64,000 nt of DNA from an uncultured Clostridia bacterium (lineage in GTDB: Bacteria > Bacillota > Clostridia > TANB77 > CAG-508). A program made the translations under genes and the position numbers. Below are positions 35,346-43,578 of this stretch, piece by piece. Where the stretch lies: contig CAKPEG010000006.1 of the NCBI GenBank assembly GCA_934149275.1, forward strand, positions 1 to 64,000, written 5' to 3'. Numbering within the stretch: position 1 is the stretch's first letter; the number at the start of each line of letters is the position of its first letter. Below the pieces are notes generated by a model. The model saw only the letters and a program-made list of their open reading frames with translations, did no database searches and was not told the origin of the DNA.

Positions 35346-36623
35346 TTAATAATCAAACCATTCAAATTCCCAATCTAGGAATTTAACAGTATCTCCTTCT
35401 TTTATACCTTTAGCTCTAAGTGCATCATTAATACCAAGCTCAGCCAAATTTCTCTCAAAGTAAGCCATAGATTCATTATCACCAATATTAATTCTACCCA
35501 TTAATTTTTCTATAGCAGGTCCTGTAACTATAAACTCACCATTTTCAACTTTAACCTCAAATTGTTTTTCATCCTCTTTTAACGTATAAACAACTTTATC
35601 TTCAACATCAATTAAATCTTCTTTTGGTAAAGCCTTTAACACTTCAGAAACACGAACAAACAATTCTTTCAAACCTTGTCCAGTTACAGCAGAAATTTTA
35701 AAAATCTCTATTCCCTTCTCCTTAGCCATTTTTTCAAGCTTTTTATATCCAGTATCATCTTGCATTACATCAACTTTATTAGCAACAATAATCTGTTTTC
35801 TCTCGCTCAATTTCTCACTATAATTTTTAAGCTCTTTATTTATAATCTCAAAATCCTCAACAGGATCTCTTCCTTCGCTTCCTGAACAATCTATAACATG
35901 AAGCAATAATCTAGTTCTTTCAATATGACGCAAGAATTGTATCCCAAGTCCAACACCTTCACTTGCACCTTCTATAACTCCAGGAATATCGGCAATTACA
36001 AAACTATCACCATATTCAGTTTTTACAACACCTAAATTAGGATAAATAGTTGTAAAATGATAATTTGCAATCTTAGGAGTAGCTGCTGTAACTCTTGAAA
36101 GAAGTGTTGACTTCCCTACGTTAGGAAATCCAATCAAACCGACATCAGCCAATAATTTTAATTCCAAAATAACTTCTTTTTCAATTCCCTTTTCACCATC
36201 TTGAGCAAATCTAGGAACTTGTCTTGTTGCAGTAGCAAAATGAGAATTTCCTTTTCCACCTCTTCCACCAGGAAGAATTAATTTTTTCTCACCATCTTCA
36301 GATAAATCAGCAATTAACTTACCAGTTTGAGCGTCCTTCACAACAGTTCCCTTAGGCACTTTAATATATAAATCTTCTCCGCTCTTTCCATACTTGTGAG
36401 CACCACTTCCATTCTCACCATTTTGAGCTTTAAATTTTCTATTATATCTAAAATCAATTAAAGTATTACTATCAGGATCAACAACAAAATAGATATCTCC
36501 ACCTTTGCCACCATCTCCACCATCTGGTCCACCAGCAGCAACATATTTCTCACGCCTAAAAGAAACAGCTCCGTTTCCACCATCACCTGATTTAATTATT
36601 ATTTTTGTATAATCAACAAACAT
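35346..36623 (-). CDS. obgE: Obg GTPase
   Basis: Ribosome-assembly GTPase of the Obg/CgtA family. 425 residues in the full Gram-positive layout: Gly-rich Obg fold (AGGPDGGDGGKGGDIYFVVD; PGGRGGKGNSHFATATRQVP), G domain (GFPNVGKSTLLSRVTAA, IADIPGVIEGASEGVGLG, ANKVDVM) and the C-terminal OCT domain (FEVKVENGEFIVTGPAIEKL). Starts seven bases after trpS, with its GAGGAG site inside the last trpS codons, so it is coupled to trpS. Confidence 0.97.
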   Translation of the reverse strand: MFVDYTKIIIKSGDGGNGAVSFRREKYVAAGGPDGGDGGKGGDIYFVVDPDSNTLIDFRYNRKFKAQNGENGSGAHKYGKSGEDLYIKVPKGTVVKDAQTGKLIADLSEDGEKKLILPGGRGGKGNSHFATATRQVPRFAQDGEKGIEKEVILELKLLADVGLIGFPNVGKSTLLSRVTAATPKIANYHFTTIYPNLGVVKTEYGDSFVIADIPGVIEGASEGVGLGIQFLRHIERTRLLLHVIDCSGSEGRDPVEDFEIINKELKNYSEKLSERKQIIVANKVDVMQDDTGYKKLEKMAKEKGIEIFKISAVTGQGLKELFVRVSEVLKALPKEDLIDVEDKVVYTLKEDEKQFEVKVENGEFIVTGPAIEKLMGRINIGDNESMAYFERNLAELGINDALRAKGIKEGDTVKFLDWEFEWFDY

Positions 36624-36629
36624 TATAAA

Positions 36630-37646
36630 TTACAACTCCTCAAAATAATCTAATTTCATAGCCTTTTTAACTTTTTTCATTGTCTCTTGTGCCTTAGCTC
36701 TAGCTTTCTTTGTACCTTCAATTAAAATTCTATCAACTTCCTCAGGGTGAGCTTCATAATAAGCACGCTTTTCTCTAATAGGATTTAATCTGTTATTAAT
36801 GTTATGTGCAAGTTGTTTTTTGCAAGCAACACATCCTCTTTGACCAGCTCTACACTCTGCACAAATCTTCTCACACTCTGCTTTATCTGTAAATAAATTA
36901 TGATAATAAGCAACCATACATACATCTGGATTTCCCTTATCATCTTTTCTTATTCTATTAGGATCAGTAACAGCACTCATTACTTTTTTATTAACTTCTT
37001 CTTCAGTATCTGAAAGATAAATAGCATTTCCTAAAGATTTACCCATTTTTTCGTTTCCATCTAAACCTTTAATTCTTTTATTTTCTGATAAAACAACTTT
37101 AGGCTCTCTTAAAACTTCACCATAAATGCTATTAAATTTACGAACAATCTCTCTACATTGTTCAATTAATGGTTCTTGATCCTCACCAGTTGGAATAACT
37201 GTAGCATCAAAAGCAGTAATATCAGCAGCTTGGCTAACTGGATATCCTAAAAAGCCATATGTAACACTCTCTCCAAAAATTTCTCTTTTTTGAGCAATCT
37301 CTGTTTTAACAGTAGGATTTCTTTCCAATCTAGCAATTGTAACCAAATTAGAATAGTATACTGTAAGCTCTGCAACTTCTGGAATCATAGATTGCAAATA
37401 AATAGTTGCCTTATTAGAATCAATCCCAACAGACAAGTAATCCATTACAACCTCTCTAACATTTTTTCTAACCTTTTCAGGATTATTAAAATTATCAGTT
37501 AAAGCCTGAACATCAGCAACAAGAATATAGCACTCATCATATTCATCCTGCATCTTTACTCTATTTATTAAAGAACCTAAATAGTGACCAATGTGAAGTC
37601 TACCAGTAGGTCTATCACCTGTTAACATTATTTGTTTATTATTCAT
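36630..37646 (-). CDS. trpS: Tryptophanyl-tRNA synthetase
   Basis: Class I synthetase charging tRNA-Trp. 338 residues. HIGH-type motif TGRLHIGHYLGSLINRV and KMSKS-type motif GNEKMGKSLGNAIYLSD. PVSQAADITAFDATVIPTGE is typical of the family. A Cys-rich insertion (CEKICAECRAGQRGCVACKK) replaces the usual sequence before the C-terminus; four or five Cys could bind a metal, as in several clostridial TrpRS. AGGAGAG precedes the ATG. No T-box or trp leader is visible in the 283 bases upstream, which are AT-rich and otherwise empty apart from a weak GAATAAC/GTTATTG hairpin near 37870-37900 that belongs to the Nudix gene side. Confidence 0.97.
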   Translation of the reverse strand: MNNKQIMLTGDRPTGRLHIGHYLGSLINRVKMQDEYDECYILVADVQALTDNFNNPEKVRKNVREVVMDYLSVGIDSNKATIYLQSMIPEVAELTVYYSNLVTIARLERNPTVKTEIAQKREIFGESVTYGFLGYPVSQAADITAFDATVIPTGEDQEPLIEQCREIVRKFNSIYGEVLREPKVVLSENKRIKGLDGNEKMGKSLGNAIYLSDTEEEVNKKVMSAVTDPNRIRKDDKGNPDVCMVAYYHNLFTDKAECEKICAECRAGQRGCVACKKQLAHNINNRLNPIREKRAYYEAHPEEVDRILIEGTKKARAKAQETMKKVKKAMKLDYFEEL

Positions 37647-37929
37647 ATTAATACTCTCCTTTATTTAATAATTATATTTTTCTTAAAAATTAAATAAAAG
37701 GCGCCATCGTTTTTCATTACTTAATAACATTTATATAAACCTCTCATGCATAAATATTCTATATTATACCTCATTTGCAAAGATTTTACAATACCCATCT
37801 TCTTTGTCAAATTCTGTATAATTTTTTAATTCTATTTCTACTTTACTATATGAAAACATCTTTAAATCTGAGTAATTCAATAACATTTTATTTTACAAAA
37901 GTTATTCAAAAAATTTACATTAAAATTCT

Positions 37930-38439
37930 CTACATTTTTAAAGCTTTCTCATAATCTTCTCTTCCAAAATTAATATTAGGTATAATTTCATTATTATTAA
38001 ACATCTCAATAAATTCATCTATTGTTACCCATTTAAATTCAGTTGACTCACCATCTGGGAAAGTAATTTCTTCTTCCTTTATATCTCTTCTAAAAAGCCA
38101 CATATCCTTAATATCAGCAACTTCTTTATCTCTAACAATCTCTTTTAAAAGTACCGCTTCTTTTTCTGAAAACTCAACGCCTATTTCTTCTTTAAGCTCT
38201 CTTATCATCCCTTGTATACTCGTTTCACCTTTAAGAATAGAACCGCCATTGCATTCCCATAATCCGCCATGTCTCTTATGTTCAGCTCTTTTTGTTATTA
38301 AAATCTCGCCCTTACTATTTATAATAATCCCTGTCACAACTATATGATATTCACCTTTCTTAAACTTGTATACACCTCTTTCTGCAACTATACCAGTCTT
38401 ATTTTTCTTAGCATCATAAATATCCCAAAACTCTCCCAT
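37930..38439 (-). CDS. Nudix hydrolase
   Basis: A 169-residue Nudix protein. The Nudix box is complete: GGSILKGETSIQGMIRELKE followed by EIGVEF, with all Glu residues for metal binding. N-terminal MGEFWDIYDAKKNKTGIVAE and ITKRAEHKRHGGLWECNGG resemble IDI-like or MutT-type housecleaning members that begin with WDIYD; substrate unknown, though a nucleotide-diphosphate or sugar derivative is expected. AGGAGG site. Monocistronic, divergent from the small Cys-rich gene. Confidence 0.92.
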   Translation of the reverse strand: MGEFWDIYDAKKNKTGIVAERGVYKFKKGEYHIVVTGIIINSKGEILITKRAEHKRHGGLWECNGGSILKGETSIQGMIRELKEEIGVEFSEKEAVLLKEIVRDKEVADIKDMWLFRRDIKEEEITFPDGESTEFKWVTIDEFIEMFNNNEIIPNINFGREDYEKALKM

Positions 38440-38527
38440 TTACTCCTCCTTCTATTTTATTTTTCTCTTCTCCAATCACACAATAATATTTTACAATATA
38501 AAAATAAAGACTTCAATAATCTCTGGT

Positions 38528-38556
38528 TTGCATTTTATGTAAACGCATGCTATAAT
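38528..38556 (+). promoter_or_regulatory. Promoter of the small Cys-rich gene
   Basis: TTGCAT and TATAAT 17 bases apart with TGC before the -10. The first ten bases of the spacer (TTTATGTAAA) are identical to those of the M29 aminopeptidase promoter at 15277-15305. Confidence 0.78.
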
Positions 38557-38589
38557 ATATTTGCATAAAATTTTTTAGGAGGTGGCTCT

Positions 38590-38769
38590 ATGAGCAAACA
38601 TCATGATACTTGTAATTGTGCAGAAAAATGCGCAGAATGCAAATGCAACCCGTCCACCAAAGATGATTTCAAACCTTACTTTGGAAGTTATCCATTTGAC
38701 CTGGAAGAAAGAATCAGTGATTTCATTGACTCCCAGCCAAGGATTAGATCTTCAAAGCAGGAAGTATAA
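38590..38769 (+). CDS. Small Cys-rich protein
   Basis: A 59-residue protein read from ATG at 38590 with AGGAGGTGG just upstream and TAA at 38767. Five Cys lie in the first 20 residues, HDTCNCAEKCAECKCNP, spaced CxC-x3-C-x2-C-x-C; the His pair before them adds possible ligands. This looks like a small metal-binding knuckle rather than a disulfide peptide, because no signal peptide is present. The rest (YFGSYPFDLEERISDFIDSQ) is acidic and helical. Another gene follows 33 bases on, and the promoter is immediately upstream. G+C-richer codons (CCG, TCC, CTG) than the surroundings. I do not recognise the family. Confidence 0.8.
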   Translation: MSKHHDTCNCAEKCAECKCNPSTKDDFKPYFGSYPFDLEERISDFIDSQPRIRSSKQEV

Positions 38770-38802
38770 TACAATCATCTTTAACTTAAGGAGGTAAACT
38801 AT

Positions 38803-39273
38803 ATGGCAAAAGCAATAGAAAGGCTCGAAATTGATGAGTTACGGGATAAGTTAACAGCTTTCCTTAACAAAGTCGGAATATCCGGCAGTGCAGATGTAAA
38901 TTTGAATAATGAAGATGATTACTATACAGTAAAAATCGGAAAACATACCTTTATTGGCTTTTATCCACAAGAAAATAACATCATCTTTACACTGCAAATT
39001 GTAAACTCAAGCAAAGAACTTCCAACCGGCATAGAAGTTGACTACATTGAAGCATTTGTTTTCACTGTAAAAGACTTCATTCCTTCAGAATTCATCATCT
39101 ACCAATGCCCACAGTCACAGACATACTACATCAATGATGGTGAAAAATTCAAAAAAGGAATGCTACTTTACGAAACCGCTTGCCCATTCTCAGGTGGAGT
39201 ATCCACAATGGAATTTGCCAAGCCAGTTTTTGAATCAGAACTCATTGATTTTGATTTACTGAAAGAATTTTAA
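38803..39273 (+). CDS. Hypothetical protein cotranscribed with the Cys-rich gene
   Basis: A 156-residue soluble alpha/beta protein with excellent AAGGAGG site. N-terminal helix (IERLEIDELRDKLTAFLNKV), then alternating strands (YTVKIGKHTFIGFYPQENNI; IIFTLQIVNSSKELPTGIEV), and a C-terminal YETACPFSGGVSTMEFAKPV. No membrane segment or known motif. Together with the preceding 59-residue gene it forms a two-gene unit with one promoter and a terminator at 39301. Codon use includes CTC, CGG and CCG, which are rare in nearby genes. Function unknown. Confidence 0.78.
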   Translation: MAKAIERLEIDELRDKLTAFLNKVGISGSADVNLNNEDDYYTVKIGKHTFIGFYPQENNIIFTLQIVNSSKELPTGIEVDYIEAFVFTVKDFIPSEFIIYQCPQSQTYYINDGEKFKKGMLLYETACPFSGGVSTMEFAKPVFESELIDFDLLKEF

Positions 39274-39300
39274 AGCCCATATAGGCACATACCTATAACA

Positions 39301-39340
39301 AAAACTCTCCATGGCCTAATCAGCCGTGGAGAGTTTTCCT
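39301..39340 (+). terminator. Terminator of the small two-gene unit
   Basis: AAAACTCTCCA(T)GGC pairs with GCC(G)TGGAGAGTTTT, followed by CCTTTT. Strong, G+C-rich stem. Confidence 0.9.
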
Positions 39341-39454
39341 TTTATAACTTAGATTTTAATTTTCCCTTCATCTCAGGTCAATATAAAATTTAAACTTCTC
39401 AACTTAGTTCAGTAAATTAGAACTTAATCTTTTCCTCAACCTAAATCCGTATAA

Positions 39455-40837
39455 TTAAAATTTAATTTTATCAGAAATCCAAGCTTCAAGTTCATCAATT
39501 TTAACTCTAACTTGTTCCATTGTATCTCTATCTCTTATAGTTACTGATTCATCTTCTAATGTATCAAAATCAACAGTTATACAATATGGTGTTCCTATTT
39601 CATCTTCTCTTCTATATCTCTTTCCTATACTTCCAGCTTCATCGTAATCACACATAAATGATTTAGCCAATCTTGAATAAACTTCTTGAGCTTTATCACT
39701 TAATTTCTTAGATAAAGGTAATACAGCAACTTTGTAAGGAGCCAATGCTGGATGTAATTTTAATACAGTTCTAACATCACCTTCAGCAACCTCCTCTTCC
39801 TCATAGCTATTACATAAGAAAGCAAGTAAAACTCTATCAGCCCCCAAAGATGGTTCAATAACATATGGTACATATTTTTCATTTGTTTCTGGATCTTGAT
39901 ATGATAAATCTTGTTTTGAATGATTCATATGTTGAGTCAAATCATAATCAGTTCTATCAGCAATTCCCCATAATTCACCCCATCCAAATGGGAAAGCAAA
40001 TTCAATATCTGTTGTTGCTTTACTATAGAATACTAATTCCTCTGGAGAATGATCTCTTAATCTGATATTTTCTTTTTTCATACCTAAATTTAATAACCAG
40101 TTCTCACAATAATCTTTCCAATATTTATGCCATTCTAAATCCGTTCCTGGTTTACAGAAAAATTCAAGTTCCATTTGCTCAAATTCACGAGTTCTAAATA
40201 TATAATTTCCTGGTGTAATTTCATTTCTAAAAGCTTTACCAATTTGAGCAATACCCATTGGAATCTTTTTACGAGATGTACGTAATACACTCTTAAAATC
40301 AACAAATATACCTTGTGCAGTTTCTGGTCTTAAATATACAGTTGATGTTGAATCCTCTGTAACACCCTGAAATGTTTTAAACATTAAATTGAATTTACGA
40401 ATATCAGTGAAATTAGTTTTTCCGCATTTTGGACATGGAATTTGATTCTCATTAATAAAATCTATTAATTGTTTATCAGTCATTCCATCAGCAATCATAT
40501 CCTTACCTTGATCATGAGCCCATTCTTCAATTAATTTATCAGCTCTATGTCTTGTTTTACACTCTTTACAATCTATTAATGGATCTGAAAATCCACCAAC
40601 ATGTCCTGATGCTACCCAAGTTTCTGGATTCATTAAAATTGCAGCATCTAATCCAACTATATTAGGTTGTTCTTGAATAAATTTCTTTCTCCAAGCAGCC
40701 TTAATATTATTTTTTAATTCATTTCCTAAAGGTCCGTAATCCCAAGTATTAGCCAAACCTCCATAGATTTCTGAGCCAGGATAGATATATCCTCTACTCT
40801 TACATAAACTTACTAATTTGTCCATTGATTCTACCAT
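39455..40837 (-). CDS. glyS: Glycyl-tRNA synthetase, homodimeric type
   Basis: Class II synthetase (alpha2 type) charging tRNA-Gly. 460 residues. The N-terminal KLVSLCKSRGYIYPGSEIYG and NTWDYGPLGNELKNNIK are diagnostic. A zinc-type Cys set is seen in ECKTRHR and CPKCGKTNF. Motif 2 lies in GIAQIGKAFRNEITPGNYIF and RTREFEQMELEFF; motif 3 includes PSLGADRVLLAFLCN. The ATG at 40837 has GGAGG at the right distance. Controlled by the T-box at 41325-41540, from which it is separated by about 490 bases holding three tandem repeats. Confidence 0.98.
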   Translation of the reverse strand: MVESMDKLVSLCKSRGYIYPGSEIYGGLANTWDYGPLGNELKNNIKAAWRKKFIQEQPNIVGLDAAILMNPETWVASGHVGGFSDPLIDCKECKTRHRADKLIEEWAHDQGKDMIADGMTDKQLIDFINENQIPCPKCGKTNFTDIRKFNLMFKTFQGVTEDSTSTVYLRPETAQGIFVDFKSVLRTSRKKIPMGIAQIGKAFRNEITPGNYIFRTREFEQMELEFFCKPGTDLEWHKYWKDYCENWLLNLGMKKENIRLRDHSPEELVFYSKATTDIEFAFPFGWGELWGIADRTDYDLTQHMNHSKQDLSYQDPETNEKYVPYVIEPSLGADRVLLAFLCNSYEEEEVAEGDVRTVLKLHPALAPYKVAVLPLSKKLSDKAQEVYSRLAKSFMCDYDEAGSIGKRYRREDEIGTPYCITVDFDTLEDESVTIRDRDTMEQVRVKIDELEAWISDKIKF

Positions 40838-40930
40838 TTTATCAATTCCTCCTTCTTTTTATTTTGAACTATAGATACTCCTTCTTTCTTTTTAATAAAT
40901 TCCATTATTTCGCAAGTCACATATAACGAC

Positions 40931-41320
40931 ACAAAATGATGAAAACTTATACTAACTTTCGAATGAGTTTTATTATTTTGCTAGGCACATGAGTTTTTAT
41001 ATTCCGAGGCGTACGCTGGTACGTCGCAGGAATTAAAAACAAAATGTAACAACACAAAATGATGAAAACTTATACTAACTTTCGAATGAGTTTTATTATT
41101 TTGCTAGACACATGAGTTTTTATATTCCGAGGCGTACGCTGGTACGTCGCAGGAATTAAAAACAAAATGTAACAACACAAAATGATGAAAACTTATACTA
41201 ACTTTCGAATGAGTTTTATTATTTTGCTAGACACATGAGTTTTTATATTCCGAGGCGTACGCTGGTACGTCGCAGGAATAAAAAACAAAATGTAACAACG
41301 CAAAATGATGAAAATCATTC
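40931..41320. repeat. Three 123-bp tandem repeats plus a partial fourth, family E
   Basis: Units begin at 40931, 41054, 41177 and 41299 (partial). They are nearly identical; differences are single bases such as TAGGCAC/TAGACAC. Each unit holds CAAAATGATGAAAACT, which pairs with AGTTTTATTATTTTG, and a GC-rich centre (GAGGCGTACGCTGGTACGTC). They lie between the T-box terminator and glyS, so they would be part of the glyS 5' leader. The centre resembles the repeat at the same place before aspS. Confidence 0.95.
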
Positions 41321-41324
41321 GAAA

Positions 41325-41540
41325 GAAACAAAAAGGAGTCATCTACAGCCCCACATCAGGGACGAAAGATAACTCCGCGGTTCCACCCTATTTGATTTGC
41401 CAAAAGCAAATCCACCTTAATTTCAAACATGCTCCAAAGCTCCAATCCACACACACCAACACCAGATCTCACCATCCTGGCTCTCTTTAGATAAGAAAAT
41501 GCATGTACCCTCTTCATCAACGCACTATTAATATGGTTCT
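41325..41540 (-). ncRNA. T-box leader of glyS
   Basis: The T-box sequence AGGGTGGAACCGCGG lies at 41374-41388 (complement). The terminator stem GGAGTTATCT/AGATGACTCC followed by TTTTTG lies just downstream. Upstream on the minus strand, stem I carries AGAGAGCC and GATGGTGAGA, the typical AG-bulge and distal-loop sequences, and the leader begins near GCGTTGATGAAGAG. Binding of uncharged tRNA-Gly is expected to favour the antiterminator. I could not assign the specifier codon with certainty. Confidence 0.93.
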
Positions 41541-41595
41541 ATTTTAAACTCTTTTTCCATCAATGTCAATATTTTCTATGTATTATTATATAAAA

Positions 41596-41618
41596 AATGC
41601 CCCCCATGGGGGGACATC
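41596..41618 (-). terminator. Terminator of the 67-residue membrane protein gene
   Basis: Perfect six-base stem CCCCCC/GGGGGG written as CCCCCCATGGGGGG, followed by CATTTTTT on the minus strand, abutting the stop codon. Confidence 0.88.
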
Positions 41619-41820
41619 ACTGCAAATAGGTAAAAATATTGATTTTAAAAAAATAATTCAATACCAAACCCAAAACGCCTGTCGCAACAACAATCGCAAC
41701 GGCGTAGCCTATAAGCCGTATGATCACATTCGAATCATTAAACATGTTGCTCACTACTTTCAACAAGAAACTGCAAAAAATTGCAATTACAATGATGAAA
41801 TAAATATCCATCATATCCAT
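41617..41820 (-). CDS. Small membrane protein
   Basis: A 67-residue protein with two predicted membrane segments: residues about 5-25 (IYFIIVIAIFCSFLLKVVSN) and 33-60 (IIRLIGYAVAIVVATGVLGL), in a short hairpin arrangement. A consensus AGGAGG lies 10 bases before the ATG, and a strong terminator follows at once, so I take it as a real monocistronic gene. No family recognised. Upstream, 41821-42047 shows nothing but AT-rich sequence. Confidence 0.75.
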   Translation of the reverse strand: MDMMDIYFIIVIAIFCSFLLKVVSNMFNDSNVIIRLIGYAVAIVVATGVLGLVLNYFFKINIFTYLQ

Positions 41821-42047
41821 AGTTGTTATACCTCCTAGGCTTTTTAAAATAAGTTTACAGTTATCCTTAGTATACTACATAATTAGCATATTCGCAACAT
41901 TTGAACTCTAATTCATTACATATATTTTGGTTAAACACACTTATCTTGGTATTTTATCACTTATAGCATATCTTCTAATATAGTACTTCATTTTTTTAAC
42001 ACTTTTTATTACACATTCTAACTTTTCTCTATTCTATCAGATTTTCA

Positions 42048-42076
42048 TTGAAAATATTATGTAAATATGATATATT
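42048..42076 (+). promoter_or_regulatory. Promoter of the 104-residue protein gene
   Basis: TTGAAA and TATATT with 17-base spacing, TGA before the -10, and TTATGTAAAT in the spacer as in the promoters at 15277 and 38528, here shifted by two bases. Confidence 0.7.
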
Positions 42077-42110
42077 ATTTATATCTTACTATTGAAAGGA
42101 GTGTTACATT

Positions 42111-42425
42111 ATGGGTAAAGACAATGTTATAAGTTTTGATAGTAAACGGAACAATAAGAAAAGTACCAATCCAAGTAACATGTCAGATATCAATCAGCAA
42201 GCTAAAGAAATTTTTGAACGATCATCAATGATTCCACTTGGGACAATCTTTCTTGACCTTTATATGGATGAAGATTACACCGGAATGAGCATGTATCCTT
42301 CATATCGATTACTTGCTGATATGGATGATGACCTTGTTGATCAAATTGGTGATATGTTGAAATCAAATTTTTCCGATTGCATTGATAAACTTCTCCAAGG
42401 TTTCAAAGAAAACAGAAAAAACTAA
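42111..42425 (+). CDS. Hypothetical protein
   Basis: A 104-residue soluble acidic protein preceded by GAAAGGAGTG. N-terminus polar and Asn-rich (FDSKRNNKKSTNPSNMSDIN), then MIPLGTIFLDLYMDEDYTGM and MDDDLVDQIGDMLKSNFSDC, likely helical. No motif known to me. It stands alone with promoter at 42048 and terminator at 42462. It belongs with the genes at 15348, 38590, 38803 and 47578, which look more G+C-rich in codon choice than their surroundings. Confidence 0.72.
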   Translation: MGKDNVISFDSKRNNKKSTNPSNMSDINQQAKEIFERSSMIPLGTIFLDLYMDEDYTGMSMYPSYRLLADMDDDLVDQIGDMLKSNFSDCIDKLLQGFKENRKN

Positions 42426-42461
42426 TTAACACTTCTATTACCAATACTTTTATTGGTAGCA

Positions 42462-42492
42462 AAGGGCTTCTTCTCAAAAGACGCCCTTTTTT
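42462..42492 (+). terminator. Terminator of the 104-residue protein gene
   Basis: AAGGGC..GCCCTT stem followed by TTTTTT. Confidence 0.85.
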
Positions 42493-42504
42493 ATATATGA
42501 AAAA

Positions 42505-42543
42505 ACTGTTAAACAAAATATTTTCCTTTGTCAACAGTCTAAA
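42505..42543 (-). terminator. Terminator of tsaC
   Basis: On the minus strand GACTGTTGACAAAG...TTAACAGTTTTTTC; stem ACTGTT/AACAGT. Nearly the same stem, and the loop AAAATATTTTGTT, occur at 26909-26950. Confidence 0.8.
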
Positions 42544-42576
42544 AAATATAATCCATATAAAAAACAATACATTCTA

Positions 42577-43176
42577 TTAATTAATTTTCTCCATAATTTC
42601 TTCTAATGAAATTGGTCCTTCCCTCAAAATTTTTATTTCATCAGAAGTACAATCTACTATTGTACTCGCTCTACCAAATGACACATTTCCTTCCATCATT
42701 CCATCTAATATTGGACATACTTTAGCTATTTCATCTAAATTAGTACATGGTGGTTCCCCGCTTTTATTTGCACTACTCATAAAAACAGGACTTCCAGTTT
42801 TCCTTATTAATTCTTCTAAAGCCTTTGAAGTCGCCATTCTAACAGCAATTGTTGCTTCGCCATTATTAACATATTCAGGCACTTCTGGCCTTTTCTTCAA
42901 TATTATAGTAATTGGTCCTGGCATAAAATTATGAATAATTTTTTCAGCTATTTCATCTACTATAGCAATACTTTTTATTTGCTCTTCATCTGAACACATA
43001 ATCGGAAATAATTTCGTAGAAGGTCTATTTTTTATTTTTGCCAAATTAGCTTTAGCCTGAATTGAATTCATACGCGCACATACACCATATACTGTATCTG
43101 TTGGAACACTAATCGCTCCATCCTTTTTTAATATCTCAGCCAATTCATCTATTTCATTTTGTTTATATATTTTCAT
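42577..43176 (-). CDS. tsaC: L-threonylcarbamoyladenylate synthase (TsaC/Sua5 type)
   Basis: Makes threonylcarbamoyl-AMP from threonine, bicarbonate and ATP for t6A37 in tRNA. 200 residues as expected for the short TsaC form without the Sua5 C-terminal domain. Motifs: AISVPTDTVYGVCARMNS, IKNRPSTKLFPIMCSD, MPGPITIILKKRPEVPEY, TIAVRMATSKALEELIR and SSANKSGEPPCTNLDEIAK. I take the ATG at 43176 because GGAG is eight bases away; the ATG at 43185 is too close to it. Functional link to MtaB (27556), which modifies t6A further. Confidence 0.96.
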   Translation of the reverse strand: MKIYKQNEIDELAEILKKDGAISVPTDTVYGVCARMNSIQAKANLAKIKNRPSTKLFPIMCSDEEQIKSIAIVDEIAEKIIHNFMPGPITIILKKRPEVPEYVNNGEATIAVRMATSKALEELIRKTGSPVFMSSANKSGEPPCTNLDEIAKVCPILDGMMEGNVSFGRASTIVDCTSDEIKILREGPISLEEIMEKIN

Positions 43177-43496
43177 GCATGTCACTCCTTTATCTTTAGC
43201 ATTTTACCACACATTCCACATATCTTCAATATATCTTTATTTATTCAATAGATGATGCTTCTCTTATCTACAATCAAATTTTCTTAAAATATAGATTTTA
43301 ATTTTTTTACTAATCCTTTTTCTTTAATGTTTTAAATTTTTATTTATATTTATTTTAGTTTTATAAAAAATGCTAAATAATATTTTTCTTTAAAATTTCT
43401 TTAATCAACTAGTCTAAAGGTCTTGCCGTTTCCATTTTATGTCTTTTGTAATTTTATGTTTACTGTTTTACATATTCAAATCCATAATTTAGTAAC

Positions 43497-43578
43497 TGTG
43501 GATAATGTGGATAACTTTGTGAATAACTAATATCATCGATTTTTTTCGACATACTTATTCACATCGCCCTGTGGGTAT
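43497..43578. promoter_or_regulatory. Cluster of DnaA boxes with a Spo0A-type box
   Basis: Two contiguous perfect DnaA boxes on the minus strand (TTATCCACA at 43497-43505 and 43506-43514), a TTATTCACA on the minus strand at 43518-43526, another on the plus strand at 43555-43563, and a weaker ATACCCACA at 43570-43578. The complement of 43545-43551 is TGTCGAA, the core of the Spo0A box. The region lies in a 650-base gene-free stretch (43186-43833); the sequence right after it is a long A/T tract of the kind that unwinds easily. No dnaA or dnaN gene is near. Confidence 0.8.

Noticed and set aside
37647..37929. T-box or trp leader upstream of trpS
   Set aside because: No T-box sequence or antiterminator stem could be found; the stretch is AT-rich only.
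40931..41320. CRISPR array
   Set aside because: Units of 123 bp are identical through their whole length, with no unique spacers and no cas genes.
41305..41490. ORF on the plus strand
   Set aside because: It is the complement of the glyS T-box leader.
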